DNA from: Pseudomonas sp. ML2-2023-3
GTDB taxonomy: Bacteria; Pseudomonadota; Gammaproteobacteria; Pseudomonadales; Pseudomonadaceae
NCBI RefSeq assembly: GCF_037055275.1
Contig: NZ_CP146343.1
Coordinates: 3,320,501 to 3,384,500, forward strand
DNA length: 64,000 nt
Direction of reading: 5' to 3'
Shown here: one piece after another, positions 41,609-50,401 of the stretch
How the letters are laid out: each line of letters begins with the position of its first letter
Position numbering within the stretch: the stretch's first letter is position 1
Position numbers and translations under genes: made by a program
The notes under the pieces: generated by a model
Told to the model about the DNA's origin: nothing
Databases searched by the model: none
Seen by the model: the letters and a program-made list of their open reading frames with translations, nothing else

Positions 41609-42322
41609 ATGGATTATCGTCAGCCCTCCGACCGCAAAAGCATGCATACGCGCATCGTTCAGGAACTCGGCCTGCAGATTGTGTCCGGGCGCTTCAAATC
41701 CGACGACAAACTGCCTGCCGAAGCATTGCTCTGCTCAGAATATGCGGTCAGCCGTCCGGTCTTGCGCGAAGCCACCCGGGTCCTGGTCGCCAAAGGCCTG
41801 GTGTACTCCAGGCCGCGCGTGGGTACCGTGGTCAAACCACGCCGCGAGTGGCACATGCTCGATCCTGATGTGTTGCACTGGTTGCTGCAGGCCTCGCCCC
41901 AAAATGAATTTTTTGGCTTGCTGACCACCGTGCGCAGCATTATCGAGCCCGCCGTGGCAGCGCTCGCAGCCCAGCATGCAACTGCAGAAGATGTGGCATC
42001 GATTCAAGAAGCCTACCAACGCATGGAAAGTGCCTCCAGCCCTGAAGAGCTACTGCAACCCGACCTGGACTTTCACAGCCGGATTGCCGACGCAACTCAC
42101 AACGATTTGCTGGCCAACTTGTGCAACATGCTGTCATTGGCCTTGCGCGAAGCCATGAAGCACTCCAACCGTCGACCCAACCTGCACGAACTTGCCCTGC
42201 CACGGCACAAGGCAATTTTGACCGCGATCGAAAGCCGCGACGCTTTGGGCGCGCGCCAGGCCACGCTGGTACAGCTCGAAGACGCGCGCATGGCGCTGGA
42301 TGTGGTGTTGAGCCAAGGGTAG
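41609..42322 (+). CDS. GntR-family regulator (FCD, DgoR-like)
   Basis: A 237-residue FadR-subfamily regulator. The winged helix spans residues 15-75 (LGLQIVSGRFKSDDKLPAEALLCSEYAVSRPVLREATRVLVAKGLV), and the FCD effector domain holds the metal-type residues in LDFHSRIADATHND and PRHKAILTAI. HMLDPDVLHWL after the wing resembles DgoR-type galactonate regulators. It follows the dehydratase by 107 bp, with a GC-rich inverted repeat in between, and is the probable binder of the two TNGTNNNACNA sites upstream. Confidence 0.9.
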   Translation: MDYRQPSDRKSMHTRIVQELGLQIVSGRFKSDDKLPAEALLCSEYAVSRPVLREATRVLVAKGLVYSRPRVGTVVKPRREWHMLDPDVLHWLLQASPQNEFFGLLTTVRSIIEPAVAALAAQHATAEDVASIQEAYQRMESASSPEELLQPDLDFHSRIADATHNDLLANLCNMLSLALREAMKHSNRRPNLHELALPRHKAILTAIESRDALGARQATLVQLEDARMALDVVLSQG

Positions 42323-42391
42323 GGCGGTTGATACTGGCAAGCCCGATTCGACCTGTTGCGGCGCCCAACCAAGGGCCAGGCGCCACGTGAC

Positions 42392-44215
42392 TCAGCCAGT
42401 ATGGTGGCTCTTGGCAAGGTTATAGACGGATGCGTCGATACCTTCGAAGCGCGCTTTTAACTGCAGGGCCAGATACAGCGAATAATGCCGTGACTGATGC
42501 AGGTTGCCACCATGAAACCAGAGGTTTTGCTGCTGTGTCGGCTTCCACATGTTGCGCAGTTCACCCTCGTAAGGGCCCGGATCATTCGTGGTGCCGGAAC
42601 CCAAGCCCCAGCAGCGGCCGACCTTGTCAGCGACTTCCTGGGAAATCAGCTTCGCCGCCCAACCGTTCATTGAGCCATAGCCCGTGGCATAAACGATCAG
42701 ATCTGCCGGTAGCCGGGTGCCATCGTTGAGGATGACGGCGTCTGCTTCGATACGCTCGACACCCAGGCCGGGTGCGCTCTTGAGCTTGATCGTGCCATTG
42801 GCGATCAACTCGCAGGCGCCGACGTCGATGTAGTATCCAGAACCACGGCGAACATACTTCATGAAAAGGCCAGACTCGTCGTCACCGAAATCGAGCATGA
42901 AGCCGACTTTGGCCAAGCGCTCGTAGAAGTCTTTGTCACGTTCCTTGATCGCATCGAAGATGGGTTTATGAAAGCCCGGCATGACCTTGTAGGGGATCGA
43001 AGCGAACAGCAGATCAGCCTTGTCCGTGGTCAAACCCGTTTCCAGGGCGTCTTCGGAGTAGAGCCCGCCGAAGACGAGATCCATCAGACTGTCGGAACGC
43101 ACGATGTGGGTGCTGGAGCGTTGCACCATGGTCACCTGTGCACCGTTCTCCACCAGGTCGGCGCAGATATCGTGTGCCGAGTTGTTGGCCCCTATGACCA
43201 CCGCGTGCTTGCCGCGCCAGGCGTCTGCGCCGGGGTGTCGGCTGGAATGATGCTGCTGGCCACGGAACGTTTCGGCACCCGGGTATTGCGGGACATTGGG
43301 CACGCCAGACATGCCGGTGGCAAGGATCAACTGGGCAGGCTGTAAAGTCATGCGCTCGCCGTCGCGCAGCACTTGAACCCTCCAGGTACCGCTTTGCTCG
43401 TCAAAGCTTGCGCTCTCGCATTCTGTGCGCGGCCAATAATTGAGTTCCATGACTTTGGTGTACATTTCCAGCCAGTCGCCAATCTGGTCTTTGGGGGTGA
43501 AGACGGGCCAGTGGTCGGGGAAGGGCAGGTAAGGCATGTGGTCGTACCAGACAGGGTCGTGCAGGCACAGCGACTTGTAGCGACTGCGCCACTGATCACC
43601 CGGGCGCTCGGCTTTGTCGACGATCAAAGTAGGCACACCCATGCGCTTGAGCCGCGCTGCGAGTCCCAACCCGCCCTGACCGCCGCCCACGATCAGGCAA
43701 TAAGGTTGGGTGGTGATGCCTAACGAGGCCTCTTCATCACGACGGCGTTCCAGCCAGTTGCGTTTGTCAGGATGGTCGTGGTCATGATTGGCCCCCTTTG
43801 GACGGCGGCGCCCGCTCGGCTCTTCAAAACCCTTGAGCTCGCGCATGGTGGTCAGCAGCGTCCAGCACAGGCCCTCTTTCAGACGAACATAGCCTTTGCC
43901 CCGTCCCGCATCGGTTTCCAGGCTGATCCAGCCTTCGAGTACTCCGTTACTGAGCGTCGCCTCACCTTCCAGTTTCAATTGTTGAGGACGCGTCTGCTCC
44001 AGGCGTGTTTCGAGCATGTCGCGGATGGCCGGCTTGCCTTCCAGGGTCACCAGGTTCCAGCTGAACAGTAGCAGGTCACGCCAGTGACACTCTTCGCCAA
44101 ACAGTTCCAGAGCGCCGTCCACATCACGCCGGGCGAGCCGTTCACCGAGGTTTTCGACCCAGGCCGCGAGCTGAGCAGTCGGCGTGTGCAGCGGTTTTTC
44201 AACAGCAATGTTCAT
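42392..44215 (-). CDS. NTF2-like domain fused to flavin monooxygenase (FMO/BVMO type)
   Basis: A 607-residue protein. Residues 1-130 form a SnoaL/NTF2-like cone domain (ERLARRDVDGALELFGEECHWRDLL...). A His-rich linker (HDHDHPDK) leads to the FAD-binding GGGQGGLGLAARL (about residue 175), the monooxygenase FPDHWPVFTPKDQIGDWLEMY block, LATGMSGVPN and NADPH-binding VIGANNSAHDICADL, ending with LPADLIVYATGYGSMNGW. This is class B flavoprotein architecture, similar to 4-hydroxyacetophenone and YUCCA-type enzymes. A sigma54 promoter and paired upstream palindromes indicate control by the divergent activator. The oxygenated substrate is unknown. Confidence 0.87.
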   Translation of the reverse strand: MNIAVEKPLHTPTAQLAAWVENLGERLARRDVDGALELFGEECHWRDLLLFSWNLVTLEGKPAIRDMLETRLEQTRPQQLKLEGEATLSNGVLEGWISLETDAGRGKGYVRLKEGLCWTLLTTMRELKGFEEPSGRRRPKGANHDHDHPDKRNWLERRRDEEASLGITTQPYCLIVGGGQGGLGLAARLKRMGVPTLIVDKAERPGDQWRSRYKSLCLHDPVWYDHMPYLPFPDHWPVFTPKDQIGDWLEMYTKVMELNYWPRTECESASFDEQSGTWRVQVLRDGERMTLQPAQLILATGMSGVPNVPQYPGAETFRGQQHHSSRHPGADAWRGKHAVVIGANNSAHDICADLVENGAQVTMVQRSSTHIVRSDSLMDLVFGGLYSEDALETGLTTDKADLLFASIPYKVMPGFHKPIFDAIKERDKDFYERLAKVGFMLDFGDDESGLFMKYVRRGSGYYIDVGACELIANGTIKLKSAPGLGVERIEADAVILNDGTRLPADLIVYATGYGSMNGWAAKLISQEVADKVGRCWGLGSGTTNDPGPYEGELRNMWKPTQQQNLWFHGGNLHQSRHYSLYLALQLKARFEGIDASVYNLAKSHHTG

Positions 44216-44257
44216 TGGGCTTCTCCGATCTTGTTGTTTTTGTACAACCTGCTCCAG

Positions 44258-44273
44258 AGCAAGGCTCGGGCCA
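44258..44273 (-). promoter_or_regulatory. Sigma54 (-24/-12) promoter of the FMO gene
   Basis: On the minus strand TGGCCCG-AGCC-TTGCT matches TGGCACG-N4-TTGCW with one change and correct spacing. The expected start of transcription is about 44247, 32 nt before the ATG at 44215, which has GGAG upstream. Confidence 0.7.
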
Positions 44274-44339
44274 CCTTCGCAAAAGCCCCATTGCAGAGCT
44301 CTTGCTGCGGTATTGCTGAAGTGTTGATTCGCAGATCTG

Positions 44340-44374
44340 TCACGAATTCGTGAAGGGTGGATGACAGAGTGTCA
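44340..44374. promoter_or_regulatory. Upstream activating sequences for the sigma54 promoter
   Basis: Two palindromes, TCACGAATTCGTGA (44340-44353) and TGACA-GAG-TGTCA (44362-44374), lie 67-101 bp upstream of the -24 element, the normal distance for enhancer sites of Fis-type activators, and about 85 bp before the activator's own ATG. Confidence 0.55.
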
Positions 44375-44458
44375 CTCGGTGCATAAAGCGCTCATTGCGT
44401 TCTTTTCATATAAGCTGCGAACAGACCCGTGCTCCAACCGTAAGGGAGAACAAGAATA

Positions 44459-46354
44459 ATGAAGCCGGCCTTGATCAACGACCATGCACAACTAGTGCTT
44501 CAAGCCGTGCAGGGTACTCACACCCACCAAGCCCCTGTTAATGACCTGGCCATCACCCGATCCTGGCGTCGGTGCCTGGATCAGTATCAGCTTGATCCCG
44601 CCAGTCGCCGGGCACCTCATGTGGTTGAACAGCCGCGCTTGCAGGATCATCGCGCCCCCCTGGAACACATCATTGCTGTAGCGCACTGGCAGATGAACCA
44701 CTTGCACCAACAGCTCGGACGCGATGGCCACGTGGTGCTACTCACCGATGCTCGCGGTGTGGCAATCGACAGTGTGTGCAACGAGTCCGAACGAGCCGAT
44801 TTCCAGCGCTCCGGGCTGTGGCTCGGCTCGGTCTGGAGTGAAGATTGCGAAGGCACCAACGGTGTGGGCACCTGCCTGGTCGAGCAACAACAGGTCACCA
44901 TCCGTCGTGATGAGCATTTTCGTAGCAAGCACGTTGGTCTGAGCTGTTCGGCGAGCCCTGTATTTGATGCGAATGGAGAGTTGCTGGCCGTGCTCAACCT
45001 CTCTTCTGTTCGGGATAATCACAGCCAGCAGCACTACTTCAGAGCCATGGCGTTGACCCAACTGTCAGCCAATCTGATCGAGAGCTGTTATTTCCTGGGG
45101 CATGACCCTCAACGCTATTTGCTGCGCTTCCATCCCGAGGCGGGCTTCGTCGGGCTGCTGGGTGAAGGCCTGCTCAGCTTCGATGAAAGTGCGACTATCT
45201 GTTCAGTCAATCATTGCGCGCTGGATCTTCTGGGCCTGAGCCGGGACCAGGTGGTCGGGCAATCTCTGGCGATGTTGCTGCAAACACCTGTCGATCAGGT
45301 GATCAGTCAGGCCAGTTCACAACCGAGTGTTTGTTGGCCTTTGCGACTGATAGACGGGCGCCTGGTTTACGTACAGTTGCGAGAACCTGTTCGCCCTGCG
45401 CCTTCAGTCACGCCTGCCCCTCAAACAATCAATGACGTGCATGTATGCCTCGAAGACCCGCGCCTGCAACGCGGCATTGCTCGAGCACTGCGTGTTATAG
45501 AGCATGATGTGCCGGTTTTTTTACAGGGTGAAACCGGAACTGGCAAAGAGGCTTTTGCTGCGGCGCTGCATCGAGCCAGCTCCAGAAGGAACCAGCCGTT
45601 TGTGGCGATCAACTGCGCGGCCATCCCCGAGACGCTGATCGAGAGCGAGCTGTTTGGCTATCGCGGCGGCAGCTTCACCGGGGCACGCAAGGACGGGATG
45701 ATCGGCAAGCTGGAGCAGGCCCATGGTGGCATTCTTTTTCTCGATGAAATCGCCGATATGCCACTGGCGTTACAGACTCGCCTGCTGCGGGTGCTTGAAG
45801 AGCGTCAGGTGGTGCCGCTCGGTGGTGCGACGGCACGTGCGCTCGATGTCCGCCTTGTCAGTGCCAGCCACCAGGATCTGCAAGCCTGTGTGGCGCAAGG
45901 GCGCTTTCGCGAAGATCTTTTCTACCGGGTTGCCGGGTTTACCGTGCAACTTCCGCCGCTGCGCGAGCGTTCAGACAAGGGCAGTTTGCTCGACCTTCTG
46001 CTGCGTGAAGAGGCAAAAGGCGCAAGGGTTCGCCTGGAAGCAGGTGTCAGAGAGCGTTTGCTGACTCAGCCCTGGCCGGGCAACGTACGGCAACTGCGTA
46101 CGTGTCTGCGCACACTGGTCGCGTTGTCGTCTGAGGGGCGCATTACTTTGGAGGACCTGGAGGAGTTACTGCCAACAACGCCCGCCACGGCCGCGCCGGG
46201 CGAAAACCCACTGGAAGTCTGCGAACGCCAGACGCTGCTGGCGTTGATCGAGGCAGAACATTGGCACATCGCCCATGTTGCCGCCCGCCTGGGGATTAGC
46301 CGCAATACGCTCTATCGCAAACTGCGCCAGCACGGTATTTCACGACCCGGTTGA
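44459..46354 (+). CDS. AcoR-like sigma54-dependent activator
   Basis: A 631-residue enhancer-binding protein. The N-terminal region holds a GAF-like sensor (WLGSVWSEDCEGTNGVGTCLVEQQ) and a PAS-like domain about residues 235-290. The AAA+ core has Walker A GETGTGKEAF, the sigma54-contact loop GSFTGAR (usually GAFTGA), Walker B GGILFLDEIADMP and arginine finger context. The C-terminal Fis-type helix-turn-helix is VAARLGISRNTLYRKL. This is the AcoR/acetoin-activator layout. It is divergent from the FMO gene with the enhancer and -24/-12 promoter between them, so it activates that gene. Confidence 0.92.
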   Translation: MKPALINDHAQLVLQAVQGTHTHQAPVNDLAITRSWRRCLDQYQLDPASRRAPHVVEQPRLQDHRAPLEHIIAVAHWQMNHLHQQLGRDGHVVLLTDARGVAIDSVCNESERADFQRSGLWLGSVWSEDCEGTNGVGTCLVEQQQVTIRRDEHFRSKHVGLSCSASPVFDANGELLAVLNLSSVRDNHSQQHYFRAMALTQLSANLIESCYFLGHDPQRYLLRFHPEAGFVGLLGEGLLSFDESATICSVNHCALDLLGLSRDQVVGQSLAMLLQTPVDQVISQASSQPSVCWPLRLIDGRLVYVQLREPVRPAPSVTPAPQTINDVHVCLEDPRLQRGIARALRVIEHDVPVFLQGETGTGKEAFAAALHRASSRRNQPFVAINCAAIPETLIESELFGYRGGSFTGARKDGMIGKLEQAHGGILFLDEIADMPLALQTRLLRVLEERQVVPLGGATARALDVRLVSASHQDLQACVAQGRFREDLFYRVAGFTVQLPPLRERSDKGSLLDLLLREEAKGARVRLEAGVRERLLTQPWPGNVRQLRTCLRTLVALSSEGRITLEDLEELLPTTPATAAPGENPLEVCERQTLLALIEAEHWHIAHVAARLGISRNTLYRKLRQHGISRPG

Positions 46355-46601
46355 GTGCAGAGCGAGATCGTCGAGTGTCCTCGCCCTGGCAGTATTTGAC
46401 CGAGGTTTACAGGGCGGGAAAGGATCGTCCTGGTTCAAACCTGCGACTTCACAAAGCTTCACATTTGCACGGCGGGAAAGCGGGGGAATATCGGTTAGCA
46501 TCGCGGCGCAGCCTTGGGGCGCAAGCGTGGTAACAACAACGGATTCAAATGGCTGACAAGCGTTTGAAAGCCGGGATCCCGGTAAAAAAGGTCTCTTTAT
46601 T
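46355..46601 (+). other. Intergenic stretch with GC palindrome
   Basis: No gene is evident. CCGGGATCCCGG (46571-46582) is a 12-bp perfect palindrome 19 nt before the GTG start of the exporter gene and could mask its ribosome binding site (AAAGG) or be a regulator site. Confidence 0.35.
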
Positions 46602-48101
46602 GTGTCTAATGGCAATTCAAACCGTTGGTTAGTCCTCATGTCGGTCATTCTGGCTTTCATGCCGATTGTCCTGGATTACACCATTCTTCATGTCGCAGTT
46701 CCGTCACTGACCCTTGCGTTGCAAGCAACGGGTACCGAGATTCTGTGGATCATCGACATCTACCCGTTGTTGATGGCCAGCCTGCTGATTCCCATGGGCA
46801 CGCTGGCGGACAGGGTCGGCCATCGCCGAATGCTGCTGGCTGGACTGGGTATCTTCTGCGCCGGTTCCGTATTGGCCGCCTTTTCTCCGAACGTTGGGTC
46901 GTTGATCGGGGCCCGGGCGTTCATGGCATTCGGCGGCGCCATGGTCATGCCCAGCGTCCTCGCGATTATTCGACAAACGTTTGAAGATCAGAGCGATCAA
47001 GCAGTGGCGTTGGGTATCTGGGGCGCTGTTGCTTCCACCGGAGCCGCCATCGGGCCCTTGGTGGGTGGCGCACTGCTTGAGCATTTCTGGTGGGGGTCGG
47101 TCTTCCTGATCAATGTGCCCGTGATGCTGCTGGTCATACCCTTAGTGATCGCCTACATACCGCGACGAAGTGTGGTCGGCGATGGAAACTGGACCATCGG
47201 ACAGTCCGTGATTCTGATCCTGGGTGTCATGGCAAGTGTTTACGCTCTCAAGTCGGGCTTCAAAACCAACAGCTCTCTATTCGTTACCGGTGCATGTTTT
47301 GTATTCGGAGCGCTGATGCTTGTCTGGTTTGTACGCAAGCAACTTAATACCTCGACGCCGATGCTTGATCTGAGCCTTTTTTCCATTCCGGCGGTCAGCA
47401 CCGGTATCGTCATGGCTCTCGTCACCATGGGTGCGCTTGCCGGGTTCGAATTGCTGCTGGCTCAAGAACTGCAGTTCGTCATGGGGCGTACCCCCCTGGA
47501 GGCCGGTATTTTCATGATGCCGCTCATGATTGCGGCTGCAATCGGAGGGCCTCTTGCAGGCGTCATCCTTCGGGCGATTGGCCTGAGGTGGGTTGCGAGT
47601 TGCTCGTTGCTGGTGTCTGCGGCCAGTCTTGTCGGGTTGGCCCAAATACACCTGGGCAGCGGCGGGGTGGCCGTTATTGTGATGCTGGTGGCTCTGGGGC
47701 TTTCCCTCAGCATTGGTTTAACCGCCTCGTCAGTGGCGATCATGAACAGCATTCCAATGGAGAAAGCGGGCTCTGCGGGAGCCCTTGAAGCCACGAGTTA
47801 CGACCTTGGCACCGGACTGGGCATTACCGTTTTCGGTATTCTTCTCGTATCCACTTATGAAAAATCCATACAGCTGCCTGGGGGCATTCCATCTGCCATT
47901 GCCGAGACAGCCGTGCGGTCTATTGGTGAAACGATGATTGCGGCAAAAGCACTTGGAGGCATTCAAGGTCAGCAGCTTGCTGCAGCGGGGCAAAAGGCTT
48001 TCAGCGCCTCTCACAGTGTGGTTTTGCTGACGGCTGCTGCACTCGTCGGCGCATTGAGCCTGTTGGTCTGGTTTGTGTTGAAACACCACAAAAGCCAATA
48101 G
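46602..48101 (+). CDS. MFS drug exporter, DHA2 (14-helix, SmvA/QacA) family
   Basis: A 499-residue, 14-helix MFS exporter. It begins with the DHA2 motif D1 (LDYTILHVAVPSL), has the TM2-3 loop LADRVGHRRMLLAG (motif A) and motif C in helix 5 (GAAIGPLVGGALLEHFWWGSVFLINVP), matching SmvA/QacA-type methyl viologen and quaternary-ammonium exporters. The start is GTG at 46602; no ATG fits better before the first helix. There is no adjacent TetR gene; control may be through the upstream palindrome. Confidence 0.9.
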   Translation: MSNGNSNRWLVLMSVILAFMPIVLDYTILHVAVPSLTLALQATGTEILWIIDIYPLLMASLLIPMGTLADRVGHRRMLLAGLGIFCAGSVLAAFSPNVGSLIGARAFMAFGGAMVMPSVLAIIRQTFEDQSDQAVALGIWGAVASTGAAIGPLVGGALLEHFWWGSVFLINVPVMLLVIPLVIAYIPRRSVVGDGNWTIGQSVILILGVMASVYALKSGFKTNSSLFVTGACFVFGALMLVWFVRKQLNTSTPMLDLSLFSIPAVSTGIVMALVTMGALAGFELLLAQELQFVMGRTPLEAGIFMMPLMIAAAIGGPLAGVILRAIGLRWVASCSLLVSAASLVGLAQIHLGSGGVAVIVMLVALGLSLSIGLTASSVAIMNSIPMEKAGSAGALEATSYDLGTGLGITVFGILLVSTYEKSIQLPGGIPSAIAETAVRSIGETMIAAKALGGIQGQQLAAAGQKAFSASHSVVLLTAAALVGALSLLVWFVLKHHKSQ

Positions 48102-48110
48102 GGTCATTCC

Positions 48111-48141
48111 CGTGCAGGCAGTTGAAAAACTCGCCTGCACG
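48111..48141 (+). terminator. Hairpin after exporter gene
   Basis: CGTGCAGGC/GCCTGCACG (9 bp) 9 nt after the stop codon, followed by a weak TGAACAAAAG rather than a T-run. Probable transcript end. Confidence 0.5.
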
Positions 48142-48223
48142 TGAACAAAAGCTTCCCTGTTTACGCTTACTCCAGCACCTCTGCTATGGTGTAAAAGCCT
48201 TTAGTCGCTCATTTGGGCGATTT

Positions 48224-48256
48224 CCGTAAGCACGCTTTACGGCACCGTGATCACGG
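48224..48256 (+). promoter_or_regulatory. Two palindromes in the leader of the kinase operon
   Basis: CCGTAA/TTACGG hairpin (48224-48242) and CCGTGATCACGG (48245-48256) lie 32-64 nt before the kinase ATG. They could be an operator or part of a structured leader. No -35/-10 pair is obvious. Confidence 0.35.
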
Positions 48257-48287
48257 TCAGGTTCGCGAGTTAACGGGAAACGTATCA

Positions 48288-50018
48288 ATGGACACTCCGC
48301 CTGTAGACCGTCCGCCCACCGAGCCCCTGTCCCGGGCAGAGAAGCTTGTCGAGTTTCGCCGGCAGAAAACCCTGCTCAAGACCGGCGCCCTTCAAGACGC
48401 AATCTTCAACAGTGCCTACTTTTCCAGTATCGCTACCGATGAAAAAGGCGTCATCCAGATCTTCAATGTCGGCGCCGAACGCATGCTCGGTTATCAGTCC
48501 GAAGACGTGGTCAACCGGATCACTCCGGCAGATATCTCCGACCCTGCGGAATTGATTGCCCGCGCAGCCGCCTTGAGCCTTGAGCTCAATACACCGATCA
48601 CTCCTGGCTTCGAAGCGCTGGTATTCAAGGCCTCTCGCGGGATTGAGGACATTTATGAGCTGACCTATATCCGCAAGGATGGCAGCCGCCTCTCGGCAAT
48701 GGTGTCGGTCACCTCATTGCGCGACAGCGCAGAAACCATCATCGGTTACTTGCTGATCGGCACCGACAACACGGCGCGCAAACAAGAAGAAGCGACCCAG
48801 GCCTTGCTGGATCAGCGTTTACGCGACCAGCAGTTTTATACGCGCTCGTTGATCGAGTCGAACATCGACGCCCTGATGATGACAGATCCGCAGGGCATCA
48901 TTTCCGATGTCAATAAACAGATGATGGCGCTCACGGGGCGTACCCGGGACGAGTTGATTGGTGCGCCGTGCAAAAACTTTTTCACCGATCCGGCCCGCGC
49001 CGACGCTGCCATCAAGCGGGTACTCAGTGAAAACAAGGTCAGCGACTATGAACTGACGGTGCGCGCTTATAACGGTACTGAAACCGTTGTGTCCTATAAC
49101 GCGGCGACCTTTCACGACCGCGACCGCAAGTTGCAAGGCGTGTTCGCTGCTGCCCGAGATGTGACTGAGCGCAAGCGCTTCGAGCGAACCCTGGAAGAGA
49201 AGAACATCGAGCTCGAACACGCCAGCCACATGAAGTCCGAATTTCTCGCCACCATGTCCCATGAATTGCGCACGCCGCTGAACGCCGTCATCGGCTTTTC
49301 GGAGGCGCTCAAGGACGGCCTGGTCGGTGACATGAGCGAGACCCAGCGCGAGTACATCACCGACATTTTCAACAGTGGCCAACACTTGCTGTCGCTGATC
49401 AATGACATCCTCGATCTGTCCAAAGTCGAAGCCGGGATGATGGCGCTGGAGCTGGAGCCCGTCGAACTGCAGAGTTTGCTGAGCAACAGTTTATTGATCG
49501 TACGCGAGAAAGCCGCACTGCAACGCATCCAGTTGAAACTCGACACCGATGCCGAGCTTGGCAGCTTTGAGCTCGACCTGCGCAAGACCAAGCAGATCGT
49601 CTACAACCTGCTGGCCAATGCCGTGAAATTCAGCGCGCCAGGGGGCGTAGTGACGTTGGCGGTACGCCAGGTTACCCGTGAACACGTGGGGAAACTGGCG
49701 GGTGATTGGCCCGTGCATGGCTTCGAGGTTCAGGACAGCGATTACGATGTGTTCCTGGAGTTGAGCGTGAGTGACACCGGCATCGGTATCGCCCAGGGCA
49801 ATATGGACAAGTTGTTCAAGGCCTTTAGTCAAATCGACAGCAGCCTGGCGCGTAAATTCGAGGGCACCGGCCTGGGCCTGGCCATGGTCAAACAGTTGAC
49901 CGAGCTGCATGGCGGCAGTGTCGCGGTGACCAGCAGGGAAGGGGCCGGAGCACGATTCGTGGTCTGGCTGCCGATCCGTCGTTTAACCACTGTGGAGGCG
50001 CCATGGCCGAGATCCTGA
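48288..50018 (+). CDS. Soluble PAS-PAS sensor histidine kinase
   Basis: About 576 residues with no membrane helix. Two PAS domains (about residues 45-160 and 180-300, the second with VCYNAATFHDRDRKL-like sequence) are followed by the HisKA domain with phosphoacceptor His325 (MSHELRTPLNAVIGF) and a HATPase_c domain with N, G1 and G2 boxes (LANAVKF, DTGIGI, GTGLGLAMVKQLTELHGGSV). The MSHELRTPLN motif is the orthodox HPK1 type. ATG at 48288 is followed within one operon by a single-domain receiver (16-nt overlap) and a GGDEF-EAL response regulator, so phosphotransfer within the trio is expected. Confidence 0.9.
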   Translation: MDTPPVDRPPTEPLSRAEKLVEFRRQKTLLKTGALQDAIFNSAYFSSIATDEKGVIQIFNVGAERMLGYQSEDVVNRITPADISDPAELIARAAALSLELNTPITPGFEALVFKASRGIEDIYELTYIRKDGSRLSAMVSVTSLRDSAETIIGYLLIGTDNTARKQEEATQALLDQRLRDQQFYTRSLIESNIDALMMTDPQGIISDVNKQMMALTGRTRDELIGAPCKNFFTDPARADAAIKRVLSENKVSDYELTVRAYNGTETVVSYNAATFHDRDRKLQGVFAAARDVTERKRFERTLEEKNIELEHASHMKSEFLATMSHELRTPLNAVIGFSEALKDGLVGDMSETQREYITDIFNSGQHLLSLINDILDLSKVEAGMMALELEPVELQSLLSNSLLIVREKAALQRIQLKLDTDAELGSFELDLRKTKQIVYNLLANAVKFSAPGGVVTLAVRQVTREHVGKLAGDWPVHGFEVQDSDYDVFLELSVSDTGIGIAQGNMDKLFKAFSQIDSSLARKFEGTGLGLAMVKQLTELHGGSVAVTSREGAGARFVVWLPIRRLTTVEAPWPRS

Positions 50019-50392
50019 TCGTCGAAGACAATGCCGCCAACATGCGGCTGGCCCGGTTGCTGCTGACCAGTGCCGGCCACAGCGTGATTTGTGCGGCAGA
50101 TGCGGAAACCGGGCTGAAGCTGGCGCGAGAGCTGCAGCCTGCGCTGATTCTGATGGACATCCAGTTACCGGGAATGGATGGCCTCAAAGCCACCTCGTTG
50201 CTCAAGAGCGATGCACTGACCGCGGCCATCCCGGTGATCGCGCTCACTGCCATGGCCATGAAGGAAGACGAAGAAAAAACACGGCTGGCGGGGTGTAATG
50301 CCTACATCATCAAACCTCTGCGCTACAAGGAGCTTTACCGGGTCATCGACACGTTGCTGCAAGGCAATCGGCCTCAGCAGCCCACTCATTGA
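50003..50392 (+). CDS. Single-domain response regulator (CheY/DivK-like)
   Basis: A 129-residue receiver with no output domain. The acidic pocket (VEDN near residues 7-10), phospho-acceptor Asp52 (LILMDIQLPGMDG), Thr/Ala switch and Lys in AYIIKPLRYKEL are intact. It overlaps the kinase by 16 nt and precedes the GGDEF-EAL regulator by 9 nt. Like DivK it could relay phosphate or control the kinase by binding. Confidence 0.92.
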   Translation: MAEILIVEDNAANMRLARLLLTSAGHSVICAADAETGLKLARELQPALILMDIQLPGMDGLKATSLLKSDALTAAIPVIALTAMAMKEDEEKTRLAGCNAYIIKPLRYKELYRVIDTLLQGNRPQQPTH

Positions 50393-50401
50393 GCACTTCC
50401 T

